Assembly: GCA_946478645.1 (NCBI GenBank)
Contig: CAMLCW010000175.1
Coordinates: 1-10,531 of the forward strand
Length of the DNA: 10,531 nt
Direction of reading: 5' to 3'
Source of the DNA: an uncultured Variovorax sp.
GTDB lineage: Bacteria; Pseudomonadota; Gammaproteobacteria; Burkholderiales; Burkholderiaceae
The notes beneath the pieces were generated by a model that saw only the letters and a list, made by a program, of their open reading frames with translations, searched no databases and was not told the DNA's origin. Shown piece after piece: positions 1 to 6,543 of the stretch; the first letter of the stretch is position 1; every line of letters starts with the position of its first letter. The position numbers and the translations under genes are program-made.

Positions 1-1075
1 GTTCGGCGTGGACGACACGCAGAAGATCAAGGCCGACGTGTTCGGCCACCACGGCACGCAGACCCAGGGCACGCTCAAGGTCGGCGACGCGGTCAAGGCC
101 GCGGTCGACACCGCGCGCCGCGCCGCCACCATGCGCAACCACTCGGTCACGCACCTGATGCACAAGGCGCTGCGCGAGGTGCTGGGCACGCACGTGCAGC
201 AGAAGGGCTCGCTGGTCGATGCCGACAAGACCCGCTTCGACTTCGCGCACAACGCGGCCGTGACCCCCGCGCAGATCCTCGAGATCGAGCAGCGCGTCAA
301 CGCCGAGATCCTGGCCAACACCGAGACGCACGCGCGCGTGATGGACATGGAAGCGGCGCAGAAGACCGGCGCGATGATGCTGTTCGGCGAGAAGTACGGT
401 GAGACCGTGCGCGTGCTCGACATCGGCAGCAGCCGCGAACTCTGCGGCGGCACGCACGTGGGCCGCACCGGCGACATCGGCCTGTTCAAGATCGTGAGCG
501 AAGGCGGCGTGGCCGCGGGCGTGCGCCGCATCGAGGCGATCACCGGCGCCAACGCGCTGAGCTACACGCAGTCGCTCGAAGCCACGGTGCAGAGCGTGGC
601 CGCCACGCTCAAGTCGCCGCCCGCCGAGCTGCAGGGCCGGCTGGCGCAGGTGCTCGAACAGGTGAGGGCGCTCGAACGCGAGGTCGGCGCGCTCAAGGGC
701 AAGCTCGCGTCGTCGAAGGGCGACGAGCTGGTGGCGCAGGCCGTCGACGTCAACGGCATCAAGGTGCTGGCCGCCAAGCTCGACGGCGCCGACGCCAAGA
801 CGCTGCGCGACACCATGGACAAGCTCAAGGACAAGCTCAAGACCGCCGCGATCGTGCTGGCCGCCGTCGACGGCGACAAGGTGCAGATCGCGGCCGGCGT
901 CACGGCCGACAGCACCGCGAAGGTCAAGGCCGGCGAGCTGGTCAACTTCGTGGCGCAGCAGGTCGGCGGCAAGGGCGGCGGCAAGGCCGACATGGCCATG
1001 GCCGGCGGCACGAATGCGGCGGGGCTCGCGGCCGCGCTGCAATCGGTGCAGGGCTGGGTCGCCGAGCGCACCTGA
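1..1075 (+). CDS. alaS: Alanine--tRNA ligase, C-terminal part (5' end outside window)
   Basis: This is the C-terminal 357 residues of alanyl-tRNA synthetase, which charges tRNA-Ala with alanine in the cytoplasm and hydrolyses mischarged Ser- or Gly-tRNA-Ala. The frame is open from the window edge (first full codon at base 2), so the aminoacylation domain lies upstream; family members are about 870 residues. Numbering from base 2, the editing domain shows its zinc-binding HxxxH (H47, H51, in [12 protein letters not shown]) and the CGGTH motif (C148, H152). Residues about 205-235 are a charged heptad-like stretch fitting the helical linker. The end is the DHHA1/C-Ala domain with the glycine-rich [15 protein letters not shown] at 322-336. 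All editing residues are present and nothing looks broken. A dehydrogenase gene follows after 24 nt and is probably cotranscribed. The assignment is essentially certain. Confidence 0.97.
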   Translation, partial: FGVDDTQKIKADVFGHHGTQTQGTLKVGDAVKAAVDTARRAATMRNHSVTHLMHKALREVLGTHVQQKGSLVDADKTRFDFAHNAAVTPAQILEIEQRVNAEILANTETHARVMDMEAAQKTGAMMLFGEKYGETVRVLDIGSSRELCGGTHVGRTGDIGLFKIVSEGGVAAGVRRIEAITGANALSYTQSLEATVQSVAATLKSPPAELQGRLAQVLEQVRALEREVGALKGKLASSKGDELVAQAVDVNGIKVLAAKLDGADAKTLRDTMDKLKDKLKTAAIVLAAVDGDKVQIAAGVTADSTAKVKAGELVNFVAQQVGGKGGGKADMAMAGGTNAAGLAAALQSVQGWVAERT

Positions 1076-1099
1076 GGCCGCAGCAGCAACAAGCACTTC

Positions 1100-2122
1100 A
1101 TGCAAGGCGGCCCCGTCCCCGGTGAAGTGCTCGTGATGGGCGCCGGCACGATCGGCTGCTTCATCGGCGGCAGCCTTGCCGCGGCGGGCGTGCCGGTCAC
1201 CTTCGTCGGCCGTCCGCGCGTGCTCGGCCAACTGGCGGCGCACGGGCTCACCTTGAGCGATGTCGACGGCAGCGCGCCGCGCCGGCTGGCAGCCGCATCG
1301 CTGCGCCTGTGCGCGCAGGTGCCCGTGGGCGCCAGCCCGGCGCTGGTGCTGCTGTGCGTGAAGAGCGGCGCCACCGCGGCGGCCGCGGGCGAGCTCGCGT
1401 TCTCGCTGCCGGCGGGCACCACCGTGGTCTCGCTGCAGAACGGCATCTCGAACTGCGCCGAGGCTTCGCTGGTCGGCCCGTCGCTCAACGTGCGTGCGGG
1501 CATGGTGCCGTACAACGTGGCCGAGATCGGCCCGGGCGCCTTCCATCGCGGCACCTCGGGCCGGCTGGTGGCCGAGGACGACGCGGCGCTGCGGCCCTGG
1601 CTGCCGGTGTTCGCGCGCGCCGGCGTGCCGCTCGACCTCGTGGCCGACCTGCTGCCGGTGCAGTGGGGCAAGCTGATGCTCAACCTCAACAATCCCGTCA
1701 ACGCGCTTTCAGGCCTGCCGCTGCGCGACGAGCTGATGCTGCGCGGCTACCGCCGCTGCTTCGCGTCGCTGATCGACGAGGCGCTCGGCGTGCTCGGTGC
1801 CGCGGGCATCGCGCCGGCGCAGGTGGCGGCCGTGCCGGCAGAGCGGTTGCCGATGCTGCTGCGCCTGCCCGACTGGCTGTTCCGCATCGTCGCGGCGCGC
1901 ATGCTGCGCATCGACGCCAAGGCGCGCTCGAGCATGGCCGACGACCTCGCGCTGGGCCGCCGCACCGAGATCGATGCGCTCAGCGGCGAAGTGGTGCGGC
2001 TCGCCGAGGCGCAGGGCCTGAGCGCGCCGCGCAATGCGCGCATGGTCGCGCTGCTCGAGGCCTGGCCGCAGCAGCCGAGGCGCTGGTCCGTGCGGCAGTT
2101 GCAGGACGCGCTGGGCCTTTAG
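1100..2122 (+). CDS. Ketopantoate reductase family protein (2-dehydropantoate 2-reductase, PanE/ApbA-like)
   Basis: A 340-residue NAD(P)H-dependent reductase of the PanE/ApbA family, whose classic member reduces 2-dehydropantoate to pantoate for coenzyme A synthesis. The N-terminal Rossmann fold has GAGTIG (14-19), CVKSG (86-90) and the LQNGISN loop (112-118). The C-terminal ApbA_C domain keeps the lysine in WGKLMLNLNNPVNAL (K191, matching the catalytic Lys of E. coli PanE) and the SSMADD...GRRTEID segment with E290, matching the conserved Glu. Length is normal. ATG 1100 is the first start after alaS but has no clear Shine-Dalgarno; a GTG at 1127 or ATG at 1136 would still leave the nucleotide-binding motif. 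The 24-nt gap to alaS and the terminator about 45 nt past its stop suggest a two-gene transcriptional tail. Burkholderiales carry several paralogues of this family acting on other 2-oxo acids, so true PanE function is not established. Confidence 0.88.
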   Translation: MQGGPVPGEVLVMGAGTIGCFIGGSLAAAGVPVTFVGRPRVLGQLAAHGLTLSDVDGSAPRRLAAASLRLCAQVPVGASPALVLLCVKSGATAAAAGELAFSLPAGTTVVSLQNGISNCAEASLVGPSLNVRAGMVPYNVAEIGPGAFHRGTSGRLVAEDDAALRPWLPVFARAGVPLDLVADLLPVQWGKLMLNLNNPVNALSGLPLRDELMLRGYRRCFASLIDEALGVLGAAGIAPAQVAAVPAERLPMLLRLPDWLFRIVAARMLRIDAKARSSMADDLALGRRTEIDALSGEVVRLAEAQGLSAPRNARMVALLEAWPQQPRRWSVRQLQDALGL

Positions 2123-2167
2123 CCACCGGCCGCGCGAGCTCGCGCACGAACCCGCTCCACCCCCCCC

Positions 2168-2198
2168 GAAAGGCGCCCGAACAGGCGCCTTTTTCTTT
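2168..2198 (+). terminator. Rho-independent terminator after the alaS/reductase unit
   Basis: A perfect 9-bp stem, AAAGGCGCC (2169-2177) and GGCGCCTTT (2184-2192), encloses a 6-nt loop and runs into a T-rich tail (TTCTTT to 2198). It lies about 45 nt after the reductase stop, just past a run of eight C residues (2160-2167). This is the textbook layout of an intrinsic terminator, and it separates the housekeeping unit from the catabolic operon downstream. Confidence 0.92.
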
Positions 2199-2335
2199 GG
2201 CGCACGCACCGTTGGCTTTCATGTCATAGGGTTTTTACCTAGCCTTGAAGTCCTCTTCCTCGATATCCTCACGGTGTTCCATTAATAAATCGTTGTTTCG
2301 TTAGTGAAACATACCACCGATTCCACGGACCCCCG
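2199..2335 (+). promoter_or_regulatory. Promoter/leader region of the catabolic operon
   Basis: This 137-nt gap lies between the terminator and the binding-protein start codon and is clearly more AT-rich than the rest of the window, notably at 2231-2237 and 2281-2298. It must hold the promoter for the nine-gene operon. No convincing sigma-70 box pair is visible: TTGAAG (2245-2250) is a fair -35, but the nearest -10-like hexamers, TATCCT (2264-2269) and ATTAAT (2281-2286), are badly spaced from it. The region also contains an inverted repeat TAGG-N7-CCTA (2227-2241) and the stronger palindrome at 2294-2311. Promoter presence is inferred from position; the exact boxes are uncertain. Confidence 0.5.
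2294..2311. promoter_or_regulatory. Candidate operator: perfect inverted repeat TGTTTC-N6-GAAACA
   Basis: Two perfect 6-bp arms, TGTTTC (2294-2299) and GAAACA (2306-2311), are separated by 6 bp, giving an 18-bp dyad. It sits next to an AT-rich stretch and ends 24 nt before the start codon at 2336. IclR-family dimers usually bind short palindromes near the promoter, and an IclR-family gene lies within the operon that starts here. The palindrome is seen directly; that the IclR protein binds it is inference. It has no G+C-rich arms or T tail, so it is not a terminator. Confidence 0.55.
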
Positions 2336-3319
2336 ATGACACACACTCGCCGCCTCGCCATCGCCGCTGCCCTGTCTCTGGTCGTCGCCGGCGCGTCCGG
2401 ACTCGCCCGGGCAGACAGCTACCCCAGCAAGCCGATCACGCTGGTCGTCGCCTATCCGGCCGGCGGCGACACCGATGCGCTGGCGCGTCTGTACGCCGAA
2501 AAGCTCTCGGTCCGCGTCGGCCAGCCCGTGGTGGTCGACAACCGTCCCGGCGCCAGCGGCATCATCGGCAGCGCCCTGGTGTCGAAGGCCGCGCCCGACG
2601 GCTACACGCTGCTGCTTGCGCCGAGCACCTTCTCGATCGCGCAACTGGTGCTCAAGACCGGCGGCGCCTCGGGCTACGACGTGCTCAACGGCTTCACGCC
2701 GATCGTGCAGACCGGCAGCCTGCCGCTGTTCCTCGTGGCCAGCGGCGCCAAGGGCTACACCGGCCTGAAGGACGCGGTGGCCGCGGCCAGGGGCGGCAAG
2801 TCGCTGAGCTACGCCAGCCCGGGCAGCGGTTCGCCGATGCACATCCTGGGCGAGATGTTCGCCCGCGCCTCGGGTGCGAGCCTGGCGCACGTGCCATACA
2901 AGGGCGTGGCGCCCGCCGTCAACGACGTGCTCGGCGGCCACGTGCCGGTCACCTTCATCACGCTGGGCCCGGTGGCGCCGTACATGCCCAACGGCAAGAT
3001 GGTTCCGCTGGCCGTGGCCTCGCGCGAGCGTTCGCCGCTCGCGCCCAAGGTGCCGACCTTCGCCGAGCTGGGCTACAAGGACGTCGAGCTCACCGCCTGG
3101 AACGGCCTCTGGGGTCCGCGCAACCTGCCGCCGGAGATCGTGAAGACGCTCAACGGCCACTTCAACGAGATCCTGAAGATGCCCGACGTCGTCTCGCGCA
3201 TGGCGGTGCTGGGCACCACGCCCGTGGGCGGCGACGCCGACGTGCTCGCGAAGACCAACGCCGCCGACTTCGCGCGCTTCGGCAAGGTCATCAAGGAACT
3301 CGGCATCCAGGCCGACTGA
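2336..3319 (+). CDS. Bug-family (TctC) periplasmic substrate-binding protein
   Basis: A 327-residue extracytoplasmic solute receptor of the Bug/TctC family, which binds small carboxylates or amino acids in the periplasm. Residues 1-26 form a Sec signal peptide: basic start (THTRR), hydrophobic core (LAIAAALSLVVAGA) and the signal-peptidase site ARA before DSYP. The mature protein opens with the family hallmark YPSKPITLVV (29-38), then GGDTDALAR (43-51), VDNRPGASGIIG (67-78), PDGYTLLL (87-94), HVPYKG (185-190) and GPRNLPPEIV (260-269). Length is typical. It is the first gene of the operon, just downstream of the palindrome. No TctA/TctB membrane partners are in the window, which is common: Bug proteins greatly outnumber their transporters in Burkholderiales. 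BugD and BugE of Bordetella pertussis bind aspartate and glutamate, which is suggestive beside an aspartate dehydrogenase homologue, but the ligand here is unknown. Confidence 0.95.
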   Translation: MTHTRRLAIAAALSLVVAGASGLARADSYPSKPITLVVAYPAGGDTDALARLYAEKLSVRVGQPVVVDNRPGASGIIGSALVSKAAPDGYTLLLAPSTFSIAQLVLKTGGASGYDVLNGFTPIVQTGSLPLFLVASGAKGYTGLKDAVAAARGGKSLSYASPGSGSPMHILGEMFARASGASLAHVPYKGVAPAVNDVLGGHVPVTFITLGPVAPYMPNGKMVPLAVASRERSPLAPKVPTFAELGYKDVELTAWNGLWGPRNLPPEIVKTLNGHFNEILKMPDVVSRMAVLGTTPVGGDADVLAKTNAADFARFGKVIKELGIQAD

Positions 3320-3353
3320 ACCTGATCCAACCCAACCCGACGTGACGCCCGCC

Positions 3354-4169
3354 ATGACCGACCTCAAAGCCACCGCCGATCCCTCCAGCCTGCAGGCGCT
3401 GCTGGCCGAGATGCCCGCCAACCTGCTGGCCGGCCGCCGCGTGCTCGTGACGGGCGGCGCGCGCGGCCTGGGCCTGGCGTTCGCGCAGTGCGTGGCCGCG
3501 GCGGGCGCGAGCGTGGTGCTGGCCGACATCCTCGGCGAACTGGCCGAGACCGAGGCCCGGGCGCTGCGCGATGCCGGCCGCACGGCGCACGCGCTGGCGA
3601 TCGACCTGTCGGATCCGGCCTCCATCGAGGCGGGCGCCGCCGAGGCGGAGCGCCTGCTCGGCGGGCTCGACGGCCTCGTCAACAACGCCGCCATCACCAA
3701 CTCGGGTGGCCGCGACGCGCACCAGCTCGAGATCGACATGTGGGACCGCGTGATGAACGTCAACGTGCGCGGCAGCTGGCTCATGGGCCGCGCCTGCCGC
3801 CCCGCGCTGGCGGCCAGCGGCCGCGGCGCCATCGTCAACCTCGCGTCGGACACGGCGCTGTGGGGCGCGCCGAACCTGCTGGCCTATGCGTCGAGCAAGG
3901 GCGCCGTCATTTCGATGACGCGCTCGCTGGCGCGCGAATGGGGCGGCGACAACATCACGGTGAACGCCGTGGCACCCGGCCTCACGCTGGTCGAAGCCAC
4001 CGAGTACGTGCCGATGGCGCGCCACCGGAAGTACCTCGAAGGCCGCGCCATCCCGCGCGAGCAGCAGGCGGCCGACGTCTGCGGCGCGACCGTGTTCCTG
4101 CTGTCCGGCCTGGCGCGCTTCGTCACCGGCCAGCTGCTGGCCGTCAACGGCGGCTTTGCGATGCACTGA
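3354..4169 (+). CDS. SDR family NAD(P)-dependent oxidoreductase (catalytically complete)
   Basis: A 271-residue classical short-chain dehydrogenase/reductase, expected to interconvert an alcohol and a ketone with NAD(P)(H) in the cytoplasm. It has the cofactor motif TGGARGLG (33-40), D58 at the end of beta-2 (VVLAD), which favours NAD over NADP, NNAA (110-113), and the full catalytic set: S165, Y178 and K182 in YASSK. The C-terminus GQLLAVNGGFAMH is typical. Start choice: ATG 3354 is used here; an in-frame GTG at 3342 would add four residues, and neither has a clear Shine-Dalgarno. It follows the binding-protein gene by 34 nt and precedes the cupin by 50 nt, so it belongs to the operon. A short N-terminal extension (about 28 residues) precedes the first strand. 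The family is certain; the substrate is not readable. Confidence 0.95.
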   Translation: MTDLKATADPSSLQALLAEMPANLLAGRRVLVTGGARGLGLAFAQCVAAAGASVVLADILGELAETEARALRDAGRTAHALAIDLSDPASIEAGAAEAERLLGGLDGLVNNAAITNSGGRDAHQLEIDMWDRVMNVNVRGSWLMGRACRPALAASGRGAIVNLASDTALWGAPNLLAYASSKGAVISMTRSLAREWGGDNITVNAVAPGLTLVEATEYVPMARHRKYLEGRAIPREQQAADVCGATVFLLSGLARFVTGQLLAVNGGFAMH

Positions 4170-4206
4170 GCGCGCGGCGCGAATCACTGAACGAATTTTT
4201 CCGACC

Positions 4207-4212
4207 AAGGAG
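4207..4212 (+). promoter_or_regulatory. Strong ribosome binding site for the cupin gene
   Basis: AAGGAG stands 7 nt before ATG 4220. It is the best Shine-Dalgarno sequence in the window, sits in an unusually AT-rich gap (CGAATTTTTCC just upstream), and fixes the cupin start. It suggests the cupin is translated more strongly than its upstream neighbour. Confidence 0.85.
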
Positions 4213-4219
4213 TACACCC

Positions 4220-4783
4220 ATGAGCGACCTGTCCGAACAGCAAAAGATCAACAACGACAACGCCGCTGCGGCCGCCGGCAGCACCCTCGTGCAGCCCGAA
4301 GGCAGCAGCCTGGCCGAGTGGATGAACAGCCGCATCGCGCGCTACGAAACCCGCAAGTACGACTGGGACGCGCTCAAGTTCCAGGCCGACTTCGACCCCA
4401 AGTTCCGCCGCGCGCAGATGCGCTATGTGGGCACCGGCGGCACCGGTGTCGCGGCCGACACCAACACCGTGCCTTCGGAGCACTTCACCTTCTCGACCAT
4501 GGTGATCCCGGCCGGCCACGAAGGCCCGCCGCACCTGCACACCGACGTGGAAGAAGTGTTCTTCCTCATCCGCGGCAAGCTCAAGGTCGTCATCGAGAAA
4601 GACGGCGAGCGCTTCGAAACCATCATGACCGACCGCGACCTGATTTCGGTGCCGCCCGGCGTGTACCGCGAAGAGATCAACATCGGCGACGAAGACGCGC
4701 TGATGTGCGTGATGCTCGGCGCCAAGAAGCCGGTCACGCCGACGTATCCCGCCGACCATCCGCTCGCCAAGATCAAGCGCTGA
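4220..4783 (+). CDS. Single-domain cupin protein with altered motif 2
   Basis: A 187-residue protein with one cupin beta-barrel. Motif 1 matches the consensus exactly: G(X5)HXH(X4)E(X6)G at 99-119, with H105, H107 and E112 as likely metal ligands. Motif 2, normally PXG(X2)H(X3)N, reads PPGVYREEIN (145-154): the usual metal-binding His is Arg150 while the rest is kept. The first 60 residues are a polar, Ala-rich helical extension (AAAAAG at 15-20, then SSLAEWMNSRIARYETRKYDW) not belonging to the barrel. Cupins of this size may be dioxygenases, isomerases, decarboxylases or ligand-binding proteins; the sequence does not say which. The gene lies between an SDR and an alpha/beta hydrolase (13 nt to the latter), so it probably acts on an intermediate of the same pathway. 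Assignment to the fold is firm, function is open. Confidence 0.92.
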   Translation: MSDLSEQQKINNDNAAAAAGSTLVQPEGSSLAEWMNSRIARYETRKYDWDALKFQADFDPKFRRAQMRYVGTGGTGVAADTNTVPSEHFTFSTMVIPAGHEGPPHLHTDVEEVFFLIRGKLKVVIEKDGERFETIMTDRDLISVPPGVYREEINIGDEDALMCVMLGAKKPVTPTYPADHPLAKIKR

Positions 4784-4796
4784 GAGCCGACAGGCC

Positions 4797-5654
4797 ATGG
4801 GCACCATCGACATCCCCGCGCAGGGCCTCCCGGCTTCCGAGCTGGCGCGGCTCGACACGCGCTTTCCGGCCCGCGATGTCGCGGTCGGCGGCGGCGCGGT
4901 GGTGTCGGTGCGCGAGTGCGGGCAAGGCCCGGTGATCGTGTGCCTGCACGGCATCGGGTCGGGTGCAGCCTCGTGGCTCGACACCGCGGCGCTGCTCGCG
5001 CCGCAGGCCCGCCTCATCGCCTGGGACGCGCCGGGCTACGGCACCTCGACGCCGCTCGCTTCGGCCGCACCTGGCGCCGCCGACTACGCCATGCGCCTGG
5101 GCGAACTGCTCGACGCACTCGCCATCGATTCGTGCATGCTCGTCGGCCATTCGCTGGGTGCCATCACTGCCGCCTCCGCCGCACGAACTGATGCGCGCAT
5201 TCGTCGGCTCGTGCTCGTGAGCCCGGCCATCGGCTACGGCGCCCCCGAGCGCATCGAAGCCCGCGCCAAGGTCCGCGCCGAACGCCTCGCCACGCTCGAC
5301 GAACTCGGCATTGCCGGCATGGCCGCGAAGCGCGCGGGCCGGCTCGTGTCCGAGGGTGCCAGCGAGCACGCCCGCCAGTGGGTGCGCTGGAACATGGCGC
5401 GCCTGAACGACCACGGCTACCGCCAGGCCGTCGAGCTGCTGTGCAATGCCGACCTGCTGGCCGACCTGCCGCCGCCGACGCCCGTGCGCGTGGCCTGCGG
5501 TGCGCTCGACGTCGTCACGCCGCCGGCCGCCTGCGAAGAGGTCGCGCGCCGCTGCGGCGTGCCCCTCGAATTGGTGGACGATGCGGGTCACGCCGGCTAT
5601 GTGGAACAACCGCAGGCCGTCGCCGCCCTGCTGCGCGAATCGCTCGCCGGCTGA
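4797..5654 (+). CDS. Alpha/beta-fold hydrolase
   Basis: A 285-residue serine hydrolase of the alpha/beta fold, presumably cleaving an ester, lactone, enol-lactone or C-C bond in the cytoplasm. The catalytic machinery is complete: oxyanion-hole LHGIGSG (50-56), nucleophile elbow GHSLG (117-121, S119), acid D238 in CGALDVVTPP and H265 in DDAGHAGYVEQP. Residues about 145-215 form the helical cap, rich in Ala, Arg and Glu. The layout resembles 3-oxoadipate enol-lactonase and meta-cleavage hydrolases, but those families are too broad to choose a substrate. There is no signal peptide. The start ATG 4797 is 13 nt after the cupin stop; GAGAG at 4782-4786 is a weak ribosome site overlapping that stop, suggesting translational coupling. 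The IclR-type regulator gene follows after 36 nt, an arrangement often seen in aromatic or organic acid degradation clusters. Confidence 0.93.
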   Translation: MGTIDIPAQGLPASELARLDTRFPARDVAVGGGAVVSVRECGQGPVIVCLHGIGSGAASWLDTAALLAPQARLIAWDAPGYGTSTPLASAAPGAADYAMRLGELLDALAIDSCMLVGHSLGAITAASAARTDARIRRLVLVSPAIGYGAPERIEARAKVRAERLATLDELGIAGMAAKRAGRLVSEGASEHARQWVRWNMARLNDHGYRQAVELLCNADLLADLPPPTPVRVACGALDVVTPPAACEEVARRCGVPLELVDDAGHAGYVEQPQAVAALLRESLAG

Positions 5655-5676
5655 CCCGACACGAACACGAGAACCG

Positions 5677-5682
5677 AGAGGA
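5677..5682 (+). promoter_or_regulatory. Ribosome binding site for the IclR-family regulator
   Basis: AGAGGA lies 8 nt before ATG 5691 and supports that start. The regulator therefore appears to have its own translation signal rather than depending on coupling to the hydrolase gene, whose stop is 36 nt upstream. Confidence 0.65.
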
Positions 5683-5690
5683 ATCCAGAC

Positions 5691-6527
5691 ATGGCCAACC
5701 ACGACAACGAAGCGATGGAAGAGGGCGCCGACCGCTACAACGTGCCCGCGCTGGAGCGCGGCCTGCGCGTGCTGTGCGAGTTCAGCCGCGAAAGCCGCAC
5801 GCTCTCCGCGCCCGAGCTGGCGCGCCGCTTCGACCTGCCGCGATCGACCGTCTTCCGCCTGCTCACCACGCTGGAGAACATGGGCTTCCTCGAGCGCGCC
5901 GAGGGCGGCCGCGACTACCGCCTGGGCTTGGCCGTGCTGCGCCTGGGCTTCGAATACCTGGCGTCGCTGGAGCTCACGCAGTTGGGCACGCCGCTGCTCA
6001 ACCGCCTGTGCGACGAGTTGCGCACGCCCTGCAACCTCGTGGTGCGCGACGGCCGCTCGATCGTCTACGTCGCCAAGGTGGCGCCGGCCTCGCCGTTCGC
6101 CAGCTCGGTCACCGTGGGCACGCGCCTGCCGGCCCACGCCACGGTGCTGGGCCGCATCCTGCTCGAAGACCTCACGCTGCCGCAGCTGCGCGCGCTGTAC
6201 CCCGAAGACAGGCTCGAGACCTTCTCGCCGAGCACGCCCAAGACCGTGAACGAGCTTTTCGACATGGTGCAGGCCGACCGCCAGCGCGGCTATGTGCTCG
6301 GCGAGGGCTTCTTCGAATCGAACATCTCGACCATCGCCGCGCCGGTGCGCGACCACAGCGGCCACATCGTCGCGGCGCTGGGCGCCACCATTACCTCGGG
6401 CCACATCGACGAGAACCGCATCGACGAGATGGTCCAGCGCGTGCGCGGCACGGCCGACGAAATCTCGGGCCTGCTCAATTACTCGCCTGCACGCGCCGCC
6501 AAGGTGGTTCCGCTGCGCAGTGCCTGA
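5691..6527 (+). CDS. IclR-family transcriptional regulator
   Basis: A 278-residue regulator of normal family length. The N-terminal winged helix-turn-helix spans about 17-82: NVPALERGLRVLCEF, then LSAPELARRFDLPRSTVFRLLTTLENMGFLER, with the recognition helix around P50-L61 and the wing GGRDYRLG (72-79). The C-terminal effector domain (about 95-265) carries the family signatures AHATVLGRILL (148-158), DRQRGYVLGEGF (196-207) and the segment IAAPVRDHSGHIVAALGAT (215-233). It likely binds a pathway metabolite and controls the operon that contains it. It is encoded in the middle of the cluster and in the same direction, rather than divergently at one end, so it would be autoregulated. The dyad at 2294-2311 is the best candidate site; no matching palindrome was found just upstream of this gene. 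Whether it activates or represses cannot be told. Confidence 0.95.
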   Translation: MANHDNEAMEEGADRYNVPALERGLRVLCEFSRESRTLSAPELARRFDLPRSTVFRLLTTLENMGFLERAEGGRDYRLGLAVLRLGFEYLASLELTQLGTPLLNRLCDELRTPCNLVVRDGRSIVYVAKVAPASPFASSVTVGTRLPAHATVLGRILLEDLTLPQLRALYPEDRLETFSPSTPKTVNELFDMVQADRQRGYVLGEGFFESNISTIAAPVRDHSGHIVAALGATITSGHIDENRIDEMVQRVRGTADEISGLLNYSPARAAKVVPLRSA

Positions 6528-6543
6528 CGCGCTTTCTTCGCTC

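Noticed and set aside
562..1701. Minus-strand open frame of 379 codons across alaS and the reductase
   Set aside because: It is a Ser/Ala/Pro-rich antisense shadow spanning two well-supported genes and their junction.
2160..2167. Run of eight C residues as a phase-variable tract
   Set aside because: It is outside any coding frame, in the spacer before a terminator, so slippage would not switch a gene.
2282..3853. Minus-strand open frame of 523 codons opposite the binding protein and first SDR
   Set aside because: Antisense shadow; it would also read through the operator region, and its product has no motif.
3488..4783. Apparent 431-codon protein with the cupin as its C-terminal part
   Set aside because: The first 240 codons are an Arg-rich shadow of the SDR gene. 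The AAGGAG at 4207 and ATG 4220 define the real cupin.
6292..6543. N-terminal extension of the second SDR
   Set aside because: The extension overlaps the IclR gene in another frame and is Arg/Ser/Thr-rich. The SDR fold begins about 18 residues after ATG 6544, as is usual.
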